A stretch of 8,576 bases of DNA from NCBI GenBank assembly GCA_903868375.1, contig CAIPVD010000178.1:1-8576 (forward strand). Direction: 5' to 3'. Below the pieces are notes generated by a model. That model searched no databases and had not been told where the DNA came from. It saw only the letters and a list, made by a program, of their open reading frames with translations. Positions 1 to 6,228 of this stretch are shown here, piece by piece. Origin of the DNA: an uncultured delta proteobacterium. GTDB taxonomy: Bacteria; UBA10199; GCA-002796325; 1-14-0-20-49-13. Position numbers and translations under genes: made by a program. Within the stretch, counting starts at the first letter, position 1, and every line of letters begins with the position of its first letter.

Positions 1-804
1 CGCAAAGATCCTATAAGCGCGCAATTCTCGCCTATCTTCATGGGGAATGCGGTCGTTGGTATCTTTGTAACGTTTTCCGCGGAACGAAAAAGGCCCTAAG
101 AAGTCGTCGTCCGGAAGCTCAAAGATCACGGCTCGTTTGTGTTCTGCGAGGATACTCTTTAGATCGGCCTTTGTGAAAGGTTCGGGAATTTTATTGGGGC
201 GGTTCGCTACGGCATCTTTATCTATCCGCAATTGTTTCAAAGCAGGGTGAAATAGCGCGTTCTTGATCACGTTGTAACCTGCGGCATAAAGAAATCGGGA
301 AGCGATCACCTCGGAGGCGGTTATGATCTCGGGCTGATCTGGAAGGTCGAGTTCGATGATCAAAGCTCTTCCGTCCTTGTCCTTCGATATCAGGACCGTC
401 TGGCCTTTTTCGGCGATATCTACTTCCGTGATCGTTAAAGGAAAATGTGGCGATATTGTCATGCCTTCGATATCAAGTTTTCCCGTGCGCCCGATCCTGT
501 TCGTGAACCACGTGGAGTCTGCCACCTCGTCGAAGTTGTTCAGGTTGTAAGATTCGCGGTGGCCTTTGACGGGCATGGCCGCCATATCGCTTATCTGTTC
601 CGAGAACTTCAAGATATCGGTCACTTGATCGACGATGTCCCTCTTGCTCTTTATGATGTTCGGGTTCGCCTTAGCTAGCGCTTTCAGATCTATAGGTTCT
701 CTATCGGTGTCCCTTAGCCATTGCGTGGGCGGATACCTAAGTCCGTACGTAGATGCGCAACCGCAGAGCAAGAATACGAACATAAGAGGAAATATTCTCT
801 TCAT
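1..804 (-). CDS. Lipoprotein, kinase-like 'AGYNV' family, C-terminus outside window
   Basis: Open frame of 268 codons from the ATG at 804 to the left edge with no stop, so the C-terminus is missing. The N-terminus is a lipoprotein signal: MKRIFPLMFVFLLCGC with Cys16 as the lipidation site, followed by Ala-Ser, which suggests outer-membrane sorting. Visible motifs are STWFTNRIG (97-105), an ASEVIASRFLYAAGYNV block (163-179), GPFSFRG (237-243) and IPHEDRRELR (253-262). From memory these match an uncharacterised family of large secreted or lipoproteins whose core resembles HipA/PI3-kinase-like folds. Members often lie beside Omp85-type barrels, as here. Where I recall 'LKFDP' with a lysine in the family, this protein has LIIELDL (148-154), so a catalytic lysine may be absent. 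The start overlaps the stop of the upstream barrel gene (ATGA, 801-804), implying translational coupling. Coding potential is clear; biochemical role is unknown. Confidence 0.82.
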   Translation of the reverse strand, partial: MKRIFPLMFVFLLCGCASTYGLRYPPTQWLRDTDREPIDLKALAKANPNIIKSKRDIVDQVTDILKFSEQISDMAAMPVKGHRESYNLNNFDEVADSTWFTNRIGRTGKLDIEGMTISPHFPLTITEVDIAEKGQTVLISKDKDGRALIIELDLPDQPEIITASEVIASRFLYAAGYNVIKNALFHPALKQLRIDKDAVANRPNKIPEPFTKADLKSILAEHKRAVIFELPDDDFLGPFSFRGKRYKDTNDRIPHEDRRELRAYRIFA

Positions 805-2093
805 AATGGCCTCGATGCACCAAACATAAGATTGATCCCTTCACCGCCATAGCCAGCTTGCACACTGAACAACGCCAATTTCGGTATGCTTAGCTTCAAT
901 CCGCCTCCGACAGAATATTTTAAGGCGTTGATCGAAATGTTGTTCAGCGAATGATATACGCGCCCGGTATCATAGAAGAGAACGCCGTCGATCATCGTCC
1001 AAACTGGGAACCTGTATTCGGCGTTGACAATCGCCGAATTGCGGTCGCGAAAACGCCCGTTCACGAAACCGCGGAGCGGTGTGCCGGCATCGAGCGTCGC
1101 CAGCCGGTAGAACGGTATCTTGCCGCTCCCGTTGGGGTTCTGGAAAACCCATCCGGTATGGAACGCGAAGAGTTGGCGAGGGCGCCCAAGGCTTACATAT
1201 TGGTGAACATCAACTTCGAATTGGTCGTAATTGAAATCGGGATGATTAAAGCAGAAGAAATGGTGATATGTAAAAGAACGCAGCCCGCCATGTTCAGGGT
1301 AATCTAGTTTATCGCGAGTGTCGTGTGTTATCTTTATGCCTGAATCGATATAACGCAGCCAGTTCGACAGCCCATATAGCTCTGTAGGTGAAAACATCGT
1401 CTGAACGCCCGGGGATTTTCCATTGTTCGTGTTCGTTCCCTCGTCGTCAATGAAGCCGATATAGGGAAGTATGCTTAAGTTATTTATGACCTCATATGAA
1501 AGCGTGAACAACAGTTCAAGGTCGTGCAACCTATAGCTAGATTGGTTATTCTTTGCGCTATCGTTCCCGATGCCAAAAAAGTTAGCGCTTAGAAGCCGCT
1601 GCCAGTTCGCGCCGAGCGAATATGATAAAGATTTTCCGAATAGCGAAATCGCGTTCGGTTTAGCAAAAGAAAACGCGGCATTTTGATCCAGATTTATTCG
1701 TATCTTGTACGTTGCGGCAAGAAGATATCCACGATGAAAAAGGTTTGTGTGCCTAATACCTACGCCGCCGCCGAAGCTGTCGCCGGCACCGCCTTCGATG
1801 ACGGGATAGACCCAGAACGTCTTATCTTTGTTGGAGAGAAAGTTGAGCGTTTTTTCAAGCACATGCTTATCCTGCATCGCCTTTAAACCTACGCCCAACG
1901 GCCACGTTGCGGCACGCACGACGTAAGAAGGAAGGTCTAGCGGAAAGAGAAAGAACTTTCTGGCGTAGTAGCTATCCGGCACCGTGATCTTAACCGTTTG
2001 CTCTTTTGATGTGTTCTGTGTTTGTTCGTCGGCGCGAGCAATGACTGGCGATATTAGTAGGCAGAGCAGTATGAACATCGCCAGTTTCTTCAC
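801..2093 (-). CDS. Omp85/BamA-TamA-type outer membrane barrel without POTRA domains
   Basis: About 430 residues. The start is uncertain. The frame opens with a TTG at 2132, but the GTG at 2093 gives a textbook signal peptide (VKKLAMFILLCLLISPVIARA, cut before DEQ), so I chose GTG; neither has a clear Shine-Dalgarno. Downstream are features of the bacterial surface antigen (D15/Omp85) barrel. Numbered from the GTG they are FFGIGNDS (172-179), HDTRDKLDYPEHGG (257-270), the loop-6 type motif LRGF (340-343), RFRDRN (347-352) and AEYRFPVW (358-365). There is no room for POTRA repeats, so this is the short, barrel-only class. Such proteins sit in the outer membrane; whether this one inserts, translocates or is simply a pore cannot be told. 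It is the middle gene of a minus-strand operon, 8 to 47 nt after the preceding stop depending on start, and overlaps the lipoprotein gene by 4 nt. That lipoprotein is a likely partner. Confidence 0.88.
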   Translation of the reverse strand: MKKLAMFILLCLLISPVIARADEQTQNTSKEQTVKITVPDSYYARKFFLFPLDLPSYVVRAATWPLGVGLKAMQDKHVLEKTLNFLSNKDKTFWVYPVIEGGAGDSFGGGVGIRHTNLFHRGYLLAATYKIRINLDQNAAFSFAKPNAISLFGKSLSYSLGANWQRLLSANFFGIGNDSAKNNQSSYRLHDLELLFTLSYEVINNLSILPYIGFIDDEGTNTNNGKSPGVQTMFSPTELYGLSNWLRYIDSGIKITHDTRDKLDYPEHGGLRSFTYHHFFCFNHPDFNYDQFEVDVHQYVSLGRPRQLFAFHTGWVFQNPNGSGKIPFYRLATLDAGTPLRGFVNGRFRDRNSAIVNAEYRFPVWTMIDGVLFYDTGRVYHSLNNISINALKYSVGGGLKLSIPKLALFSVQAGYGGEGINLMFGASRPL

Positions 2094-2140
2094 GGATTTA
2101 GTCTTATCTAAAAATCCGTAAAAAACAAGCAACTTTTTGC

Positions 2141-3049
2141 TTATTCTTTCGCAAACGAGAGTTTTCCAGCCAGCGATAGATAAGCTGAATATATCTTCTG
2201 GTATTTTTCCGTACGCATGAGTGGATCGATATGTGTTTTGCAGATCGTGTGATTTTGCTCGATCGCATCCTTCTCCTGATCGATGGCCGGGATGCCCTTT
2301 TTGAACGCCGACGCCGGCAGATATGCGATGGTTACCGTATCGCCGATATTCGTGCGAGTAGGGCCGCCGTTCGCGTCGAAGACCGCGTCTTGCACTACGT
2401 AGGGGAATATGTATATTCCTTTGCTCAAGTAGTGGTCCATAAGTTCTTGCAGTTTGTTCGATTTTGTCTTCGGGTTGTTCAATTCGTTAACCAGTTTTTC
2501 GGGGAAGTACATCACCACTGCGACCGGATGTTGAATTAGCCCGCTGGAATCTTCGAGAGAGGTTAAGTATTTCGCTATGCTAGTGCCAAGTTTATAATCT
2601 TTAACAGGGATATTGACCATGGGAATGGGAGCCGCTTCACCAATGTCTAGCAAGTATGGCGGTATCTTCGGGTTCTTAATGCCGGGAACTTTGATTGTGC
2701 CATCGCTCTTTGTCGCTGCACAAAAACCCTTGAGATTCTCTTTATAATGTTCGATGTCCCATGACTTCAGGAATCGAAATCTCGAGTTATCATCTCCCAC
2801 GCTATATACACCGACAGCATCGCTGGGTAAGCTGAACTTTAGTATTTCCTGTGGGTCATCTCTTTCATCTGGAACCGTCGAGATGCTGCAAGACCTATCC
2901 TTGCACGACATCGCAAGGTCCCGGTCGTTTGCGTGATTTTCATTTGGGTCCGCATTCTTTAAAGTGCATTGGCCTTCGCCCTGGCCTTTGGGAACATCGC
3001 ATTCGTAGATCTGGCAATTGCCAGTTATGTAATATATCGGCGTACCCAT
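2141..3049 (-). CDS. Cys-rich protein of unknown function, first gene of Omp85 operon
   Basis: I do not recognise this 302-residue protein. The frame is open back to a TTG at 3094, but the ATG at 3049 has a very strong Shine-Dalgarno (AAGGAG) 8 nt upstream, so I start there. The N-terminal 55 residues carry five cysteines (12, 17, 28, 49, 54) including two C-x4-C pairs (CQIYEC, CKDRSC). Two more lie at 110 and 270. The middle is rich in short hydrophobic and proline-containing strands (PKIPPYLLDIG, PIPMVNIPVKDYK, HPVAVVMYFP, GIYIFPYVVQDAVF). The C-terminus is helical and charged. No signal peptide or membrane segment is visible from this start. It precedes the outer-membrane barrel by 47 nt or less and is transcribed with it, so a role linked to that envelope pair is plausible but is inference. 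The cysteines could bind a metal or, if the protein is exported by another route, form disulfides. Confidence 0.8.
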   Translation of the reverse strand: MGTPIYYITGNCQIYECDVPKGQGEGQCTLKNADPNENHANDRDLAMSCKDRSCSISTVPDERDDPQEILKFSLPSDAVGVYSVGDDNSRFRFLKSWDIEHYKENLKGFCAATKSDGTIKVPGIKNPKIPPYLLDIGEAAPIPMVNIPVKDYKLGTSIAKYLTSLEDSSGLIQHPVAVVMYFPEKLVNELNNPKTKSNKLQELMDHYLSKGIYIFPYVVQDAVFDANGGPTRTNIGDTVTIAYLPASAFKKGIPAIDQEKDAIEQNHTICKTHIDPLMRTEKYQKIYSAYLSLAGKLSFAKE

Positions 3050-3054
3050 ACAAA

Positions 3055-3063
3055 CTTCTCCTT
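3055..3063 (-). promoter_or_regulatory. Strong ribosome binding site fixing the start of the Cys-rich gene
   Basis: On the minus strand this reads AAGGAGAAG, with the GGAG core (3058-3061) 8 nt before the ATG at 3049. It argues against the longer frame that opens with TTG at 3094. Confidence 0.8.
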
Positions 3064-3092
3064 CATTATTATTATCGGCCGGGAGATATGCC

Positions 3093-3143
3093 AAAGTTGC
3101 GCATTTTAGGAATGTTTTAGGAATTTAGCAACTTTAGGGTTGC
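3093..3143. promoter_or_regulatory. Repeat cluster in divergent intergenic region, candidate operator
   Basis: The 127-nt region between the two divergent genes holds an inverted repeat AAAGTTGC (3093-3100) / GCAACTTT (3128-3135). A second, compact inverted repeat GCAAC (3128-3132) / GTTGC (3139-3143) shares its left arm with the first. Between the arms is a direct repeat TTTTAGGAAT (3104-3113 and 3115-3124), an 11-bp period or about one helical turn. This is a typical layout for a regulator binding site controlling both genes. I could not identify convincing -35/-10 pairs on either strand, so the promoters themselves are unassigned. Confidence 0.45.
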
Positions 3144-3176
3144 ATGTAGCCGATAAGTAGTTAAAGGAGTATATTT

Positions 3177-3920
3177 GTGTCTATTGAAGACATACATAAC
3201 GTATCGCAGCGGTATTTTGGCAGAGATGTTCCGCCAGAAGCCCCTGTCGTACCGAAAACTACGCTGGAAGAAGTGTTTCAGCCCGTTTCTTTGCCCGAGT
3301 CTATCAATATTCCGCCAAATTTTGGCCAGATCGAAAGGAACTTCGGCGGTTCCGTTGAACTTGAAGGCATCCACCATGTCGCGCAGTCGTTCAAGCGTGG
3401 CAGCCATTTTGTCTGCCGTAAAGCGGTTTTGCGCGAGACCATTACCTATCTGCACGACGTTAAGGGCCTATCTTGGGCACAGATAAGTAAGATCCTGCCG
3501 AGTGATATTAAAAATAATAAACTGCTCTGGACAACAAAAAAGTGGCCAGGGAAACATGAAAAAATTGTTCAGGATAAGGTAATGCTAAATACGGTGATCG
3601 GTACGATCGATCGCCATTTGGACGATAAGTGTCCCGCGATCGTTTACGTTAAGCATTTGACCGGGGTTCATGTGATCGGAGTGAAAGGGCGGAGGGAACT
3701 TCCCGATCATACGATAGAATATACATTTGACGATCCAGGCAGTGGAAACGACGAGTTCAAAACGGGCAGGCTTATATACGATCCTGTACATGGCACGTGC
3801 ACCAAACAGGGTGACGGCATGCATGGGAACGTGTACCACCGCCAATACGATCTTTTAGGCGTTTACGATTATCACACGAAGATGGAAGAAGTGCTTAAAG
3901 GCGAAGGCCCAAGGTCTTAA
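3177..3920 (+). CDS. Hypothetical protein, possible papain-like/C39-like cysteine peptidase
   Basis: 247 residues starting with GTG at 3177, preceded by AAAGGAG (core GGAG 3166-3169, 7 nt spacing). No signal peptide or membrane segment is visible. The first 60 residues are proline-rich and probably unstructured. The rest has an order of residues like C39-type peptidases: Gln70, Cys80 at the start of a helix (FVCRKAVLRETITYLHD), a hydrophobic strand before His165 (AIVYVKHLTGVHVIGVKG), and Asp185/Asp186 in YTFDDPGSG. A second DP follows at 202-203 (IYDPVHG). This triad reading is my inference from pattern only; NlpC-like or non-enzymatic alternatives remain. It is transcribed divergently from the Cys-rich/Omp85 operon and shares the short repeat-containing intergenic region, suggesting joint regulation. 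It ends 3 nt from the convergent histidine kinase ORF, leaving no room for a dedicated terminator. Confidence 0.78.
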   Translation: MSIEDIHNVSQRYFGRDVPPEAPVVPKTTLEEVFQPVSLPESINIPPNFGQIERNFGGSVELEGIHHVAQSFKRGSHFVCRKAVLRETITYLHDVKGLSWAQISKILPSDIKNNKLLWTTKKWPGKHEKIVQDKVMLNTVIGTIDRHLDDKCPAIVYVKHLTGVHVIGVKGRRELPDHTIEYTFDDPGSGNDEFKTGRLIYDPVHGTCTKQGDGMHGNVYHRQYDLLGVYDYHTKMEEVLKGEGPRS

Positions 3921-3923
3921 AAA

Positions 3924-4589
3924 TTATTTCCGCACAGGCAGGATTACCTTCATGGTCGTACCTGTACCGACCTTGCTTTCTACTTCGATTTTGCCTCCGT
4001 GCAGGTCGGCGATTTGGCTGCAAACTGAAAGCCCAAGTCCCGTTCCCTTTGCCTTTGTGGTAAAGAAGGGTTCGAAGAGCTTTGGAATATGTTCCTTGGG
4101 GATTCCAACGCCGTTGTCTTTGATATGGGCGACGAACGTTCTATCATCACGGCCTGCGGATATTTCGATGCTCCCTTGCCGTTCAGGCACCGCATCGTAT
4201 GCGTTGTTCAATATGTTGTTGAAGACTTCTTTCAGTTGAGTCGGATCGGCCTGTATCACAAGATGTTTAATAGCGTCCAATTTCTTCTTAACCGCAACTT
4301 TCTTCGCGAAGCGCTTTTGAGTTTCCTTTATGCATTCGTTGATGATCTCGAAGACGCCGACTTTCTGATATGAGGGGCTTTTGATCCTGGAATAGAAGAG
4401 AAGATTGTCTATGATCTGGGCGCCTTCGGACACTTTTTTCTCGATGCTTAAAATGTGGCGGTCTAAAAGCGCGTTCTTTGCCTTTCTCTTAATGTTCGCC
4501 GACGCCAAAAGTATCGCCCCAAGCGGGTTGCGAAGTTCGTGAGCAACGGTTGCCGCGAGCCTTCCGCCGTTTGGCCTTATCCAATTCAT
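3924..4589 (-). CDS. Histidine kinase C-terminal half (HisKA + HATPase), split by frameshift
   Basis: This frame encodes the complete catalytic core of a sensor histidine kinase. It has the H-box AHELRNPLGAI with phospho-acceptor His17, the N-box NNILNNAYDA (124-133), the G1/F region DNGVGIP...LFEPFFTTK (158-179) and the G2 box GTGLGLSV (182-189). It ends ILPVRK. The ATG at 4589 has no clear Shine-Dalgarno, and its first residues (MNWIRPNGG) look like out-of-frame translation of the upstream gene rather than a natural N-terminus. The real homology seems to start at RLAATVAHELRNP. It overlaps the preceding ORF by 101 nt in the +1 frame relative to it. Most likely it is the second half of one kinase gene interrupted by an indel near 4558-4573. 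Translation on its own would give a soluble, sensor-less kinase core. No response regulator gene is in the window. Confidence 0.78.
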   Translation of the reverse strand: MNWIRPNGGRLAATVAHELRNPLGAILLASANIKRKAKNALLDRHILSIEKKVSEGAQIIDNLLFYSRIKSPSYQKVGVFEIINECIKETQKRFAKKVAVKKKLDAIKHLVIQADPTQLKEVFNNILNNAYDAVPERQGSIEISAGRDDRTFVAHIKDNGVGIPKEHIPKLFEPFFTTKAKGTGLGLSVCSQIADLHGGKIEVESKVGTGTTMKVILPVRK

Positions 4590-5667
4590 TGTGAGCAGCT
4601 AAGAGTTCCAGAGTTCTTTCCTGCACTATCCTGTCGAGAGTTTCCTTGTCGCGCTTTAATATTCCTTCCGCCAATTTATCTTTAAGCTTTAGCCTTATCG
4701 TGTTTATTCCGAAAGCCGTGTTGTTCGCCAGCTCTGTGAACAGCTTCACCTCTTCTTCGTTATCGAACGGTGATGCTTCGTTCGAGTATATGGTTAACGC
4801 GCCGATCGGTCGGCTTTCAAATATTAAGGGTACGACCATAGAAGCCGTGTAACCGCGTTTGATAGCTTCTTTGCGCCATGGCAGGAAGTTAGGGTCCGTA
4901 TGCATATCTCTGCATATGTACGGCTTGCCCGTTCTTATGGCCGTGCCTGTCGGGCCGCGGCCGCGTTCGCTGTCATCCCACGTAATGTTCAAGTCCCTGA
5001 TATACCCGTCATTGAATCCTGCATATGCCACCGGATAGACACTTTTTTTAATGTCGTTATCAGCGATCCCTATCCAAACCAGCCTGTATCCGCAATCGTC
5101 CACTATTATCCTGCAGATATCGTTAAGATAAGCTGATTCACTGCTGGCGTGGATCATCGACTGGCTGCAGTCGCTTAACGCTTTAAGCGTTCGGTTGAGC
5201 TTGCCCAAATTTTCTTCCGCTAATTTAAGCTTAGTGATATCTACCATAGCGCCATAACTTTTATATGGCTTGCGATTCTTTCCCTTACCGCTGAAATAAT
5301 TGCGGCCGTGGGCTTGTAGCCAGCGGATCGAACCGTCCGACCTCTTGATACGAAATTCAACGTCGACCATCCCGTTCTTATTAGGATCGTCCGCCGCATC
5401 TAGGGCCGACATTACCGATTCCCTGTCTTCTTCGTGAATAATGTCGAAAATTTTGTTTCCCGATGCGAGATATTCCGGTTCTTCATCCGGGAAGCCCCAA
5501 TGAGCCAATAGCTCCGGCGACCAATATCTTTTTCCAGAAGTGAAGTCGTAGGTGTAGGTGCCGATCTCTGCGGCTTTAGCTGCGAGTTGCAAATGTTCTA
5601 TGCTTTCTTGCAACGCTTCTTTCGCGCGCTTAATGGCTATCGCTGATTTTCGAGGATATTTTGACAT
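4489..5667 (-). CDS. Histidine kinase N-terminal half (PAS + GAF sensor), split by frameshift
   Basis: 392 codons from the ATG at 5667; the Shine-Dalgarno is weak. There is no signal peptide or transmembrane segment, so this is a cytoplasmic sensor. A short coiled helix (about 10-32) leads into a PAS domain (about 27-145) with a typical PAC end (FRIKRSDGSIRWLQAHGR ... YGAMVDIT). A GAF domain follows (about 178-325; GYRLVWIGIA, GPTGTAIRTGKPYICRD, MVVPLIF...PIGALTIYS). A coiled-coil linker (about 326-366) leads toward the kinase core. The true kinase sequence stops matching after ELDKAKRR (361-368). The remaining 24 residues (KARGNRCSR ... GVGEH) are out-of-frame translation of the H-box region, and the stop is at 4489. 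Moving forward one nucleotide near 4558-4573 would join it to the downstream catalytic core and give a normal PAS-GAF-HisKA-HATPase kinase. The signal sensed is unknown. Confidence 0.8.
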   Translation of the reverse strand: MSKYPRKSAIAIKRAKEALQESIEHLQLAAKAAEIGTYTYDFTSGKRYWSPELLAHWGFPDEEPEYLASGNKIFDIIHEEDRESVMSALDAADDPNKNGMVDVEFRIKRSDGSIRWLQAHGRNYFSGKGKNRKPYKSYGAMVDITKLKLAEENLGKLNRTLKALSDCSQSMIHASSESAYLNDICRIIVDDCGYRLVWIGIADNDIKKSVYPVAYAGFNDGYIRDLNITWDDSERGRGPTGTAIRTGKPYICRDMHTDPNFLPWRKEAIKRGYTASMVVPLIFESRPIGALTIYSNEASPFDNEEEVKLFTELANNTAFGINTIRLKLKDKLAEGILKRDKETLDRIVQERTLELLAAHNELDKAKRRKARGNRCSRTSQPAWGDTFGVGEH

Positions 5668-5799
5668 TTAGCTTCTTTAATCATTTTATAAGCCACAATT
5701 TCAAGCTTTTTTTATTAATAACGGGGCGCCATCGAATTTTAAAATTTATGTTGAAATGGCAACGATAAGTGTATATAGCAACGCCTCGTTTTTGAAAAT
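5668..5799. other. Intergenic leader of the histidine kinase, AT-rich
   Basis: The 132 nt between the kinase start and the left tRNA-end repeat hold an AT-rich block (5708-5720) and a TATAAA-like element on the minus strand close to the kinase start, without a good -35 partner. Nothing else is supported here. Confidence 0.3.
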
Positions 5800-5813
5800 G
5801 CAGGAGTAGCTCA
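5800..5813 (+). repeat. 14-bp copy of the tRNA-Gly 5' end, left direct repeat
   Basis: GCAGGAGTAGCTCA, identical to 6229-6242, which is the acceptor-stem 5' strand, T8-A9, the D-stem 5' strand and the first D-loop base of the intact tRNA. The match ends at T5814 versus G6243, and the base before differs (T5799 versus C6228). It does not continue into a full tRNA. Confidence 0.85.
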
Positions 5814-5815
5814 TT

Positions 5816-5870
5816 AGAGGTTCTTAGCGATGCGGTTCCTTTTTGTGGAAGCGCAGCGCTTAGAACCTCT
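5816..5870. repeat. Outer left hairpin A, 24-bp imperfect stem
   Basis: Arms 5816-5839 and 5847-5870 pair at 21 of 24 positions around a 7-nt T-rich loop (5840-5846). Mismatches are at stem positions 10, 15 and 20 counted from the outer end. The outer nine base pairs (AGAGGTTCT / AGAACCTCT) are perfect. It has no T-tract at its end, so it is not a standard terminator. Confidence 0.85.
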
Positions 5871-5872
5871 TA

Positions 5873-5890
5873 CCCCGACGGATGTCGGGG
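5873..5890. repeat. Inner left hairpin B, CCCCGAC/GTCGGGG stem
   Basis: Seven perfect pairs (5873-5879 with 5884-5890) and a GGAT loop. The 3' arm runs into the only G-rich stretch before the GIY-YIG start (5887-5894), so folding in RNA would hide the likely ribosome binding site. Confidence 0.85.
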
Positions 5891-5897
5891 GTGGCAA

Positions 5898-6140
5898 ATG
5901 GAATATTTCGTATATATTTTGGAGAGCGAAACGAACGGTAAAAGATACACCGGATTTACCGAGGATGTTGAAGAGAGATTAAAAAGACATAACAGCGGTA
6001 AAGTTAAGTCGACTGCTCCGAATAGACCTTATAAAGTTCTTTATATTGAAAAGTTTGAAGAAGTCGACAGCGCGAAGAAACGAGAGCTAGAGTTAAAGAA
6101 GAAAAAAGGCGGCGGGATTTATAAGTTCTTAGATAAGTAA
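5898..6140 (+). CDS. Small GIY-YIG nuclease domain protein (YhbQ/UPF0213-like)
   Basis: 80 residues, the normal size for single-domain GIY-YIG proteins. The domain fills the whole protein. The 'GIY' strand is VYI (5-7) and the 'YIG' strand is YTG (17-19) in GKRYTGFTEDVEERLKRHN. Tyr17, Arg27 and Glu63 (in AKKRELELKKKKG) occupy the places of the catalytic tyrosine, arginine and metal-binding glutamate, so it should be an active nuclease. The family cuts or nicks DNA and includes homing enzymes and enzymes acting on branched DNA. The start ATG at 5898 follows G-rich sequence rather than a clean Shine-Dalgarno, part of it inside hairpin B. The gene stands alone between two pairs of hairpins and just upstream of tRNA-Gly, which suggests a self-mobile cassette. 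Target and role are unknown. Confidence 0.9.
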   Translation: MEYFVYILESETNGKRYTGFTEDVEERLKRHNSGKVKSTAPNRPYKVLYIEKFEEVDSAKKRELELKKKKGGGIYKFLDK

Positions 6141-6152
6141 TTAAAGATATAC

Positions 6153-6172
6153 GCCCCGACATGCGTCGGGGC
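6153..6172. repeat. Inner right hairpin C, same stem as hairpin B
   Basis: Eight pairs: GCCCCGAC (6153-6160) with GTCGGGGC (6165-6172), loop ATGC. The CCCCGAC/GTCGGGG core is identical to hairpin B, only the loop differs. It lies 12 nt after the nuclease stop and could help end transcription, but no T-run follows it. Confidence 0.85.
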
Positions 6173-6173
6173 T

Positions 6174-6226
6174 AGATTCCGTAACACCACCGGCGACACG
6201 AGGCCGCCGCTGGTGTAACGGAATCT
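6174..6226. repeat. Outer right hairpin D, 22-bp imperfect stem
   Basis: Arms 6174-6195 and 6205-6226 pair at 20 of 22 positions around a 9-nt loop, and T6173-A6227 can add one more pair. Mismatches are at stem positions 10 and 17. As in hairpin A, the stem begins with AGA and the outer nine pairs are perfect (AGATTCCGT / ACGGAATCT). It ends 2 nt before the tRNA. Confidence 0.85.
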
Positions 6227-6228
6227 AC

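Larger units (their letters stand above)
5800..6228 (+). mobile_element. Candidate GIY-YIG hairpin cassette inserted at tRNA-Gly 5' end
   Basis: A 429-bp unit consisting of a copy of the tRNA-Gly 5' end (5800-5813), an outer long hairpin, an inner short hairpin, the GIY-YIG gene, a matching inner hairpin and a second outer hairpin. It is followed directly by the intact tRNA gene, whose first 14 bases repeat the left copy. Two nucleotides separate repeat and hairpin on each side (5814-5815 and 6227-6228). The symmetric layout and the flanking direct repeat suggest insertion with target-site duplication. The alternative is that a cassette replaced most of a second tandem tRNA-Gly gene. The layout is seen in the sequence; mobility is inferred. 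Confidence 0.5.

Noticed and set aside
951..1307. 118-codon plus-strand frame
   Set aside because: It lies wholly inside the Omp85 gene on the other strand, whose motifs are clear; no ribosome binding site or recognisable domain.
3050..3094. TTG start for the Cys-rich gene
   Set aside because: A strong AAGGAG lies 8 nt before the ATG at 3049, and the extra 15 residues add no signal peptide.
3117..3486. Minus-strand frame 3117-3455 and plus-strand frame 3175-3486
   Set aside because: Both are shadows of the 3177-3920 gene, which has the strong Shine-Dalgarno and a coherent protein.
5800..5870. A complete second tRNA-Gly gene
   Set aside because: Only the first 14 bases match. The following sequence is a hairpin and lacks anticodon and T arms.
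5816..5870. Hairpin A as a rho-independent terminator
   Set aside because: No T-tract follows the stem on the plus strand, and the stem is longer and more mismatched than typical terminators.
5873..6172. CRISPR or short tandem repeat array from the repeated CCCCGAC/GTCGGGG stems
   Set aside because: Only two copies, 280 bp apart with a gene between them; they are hairpins with different loops.
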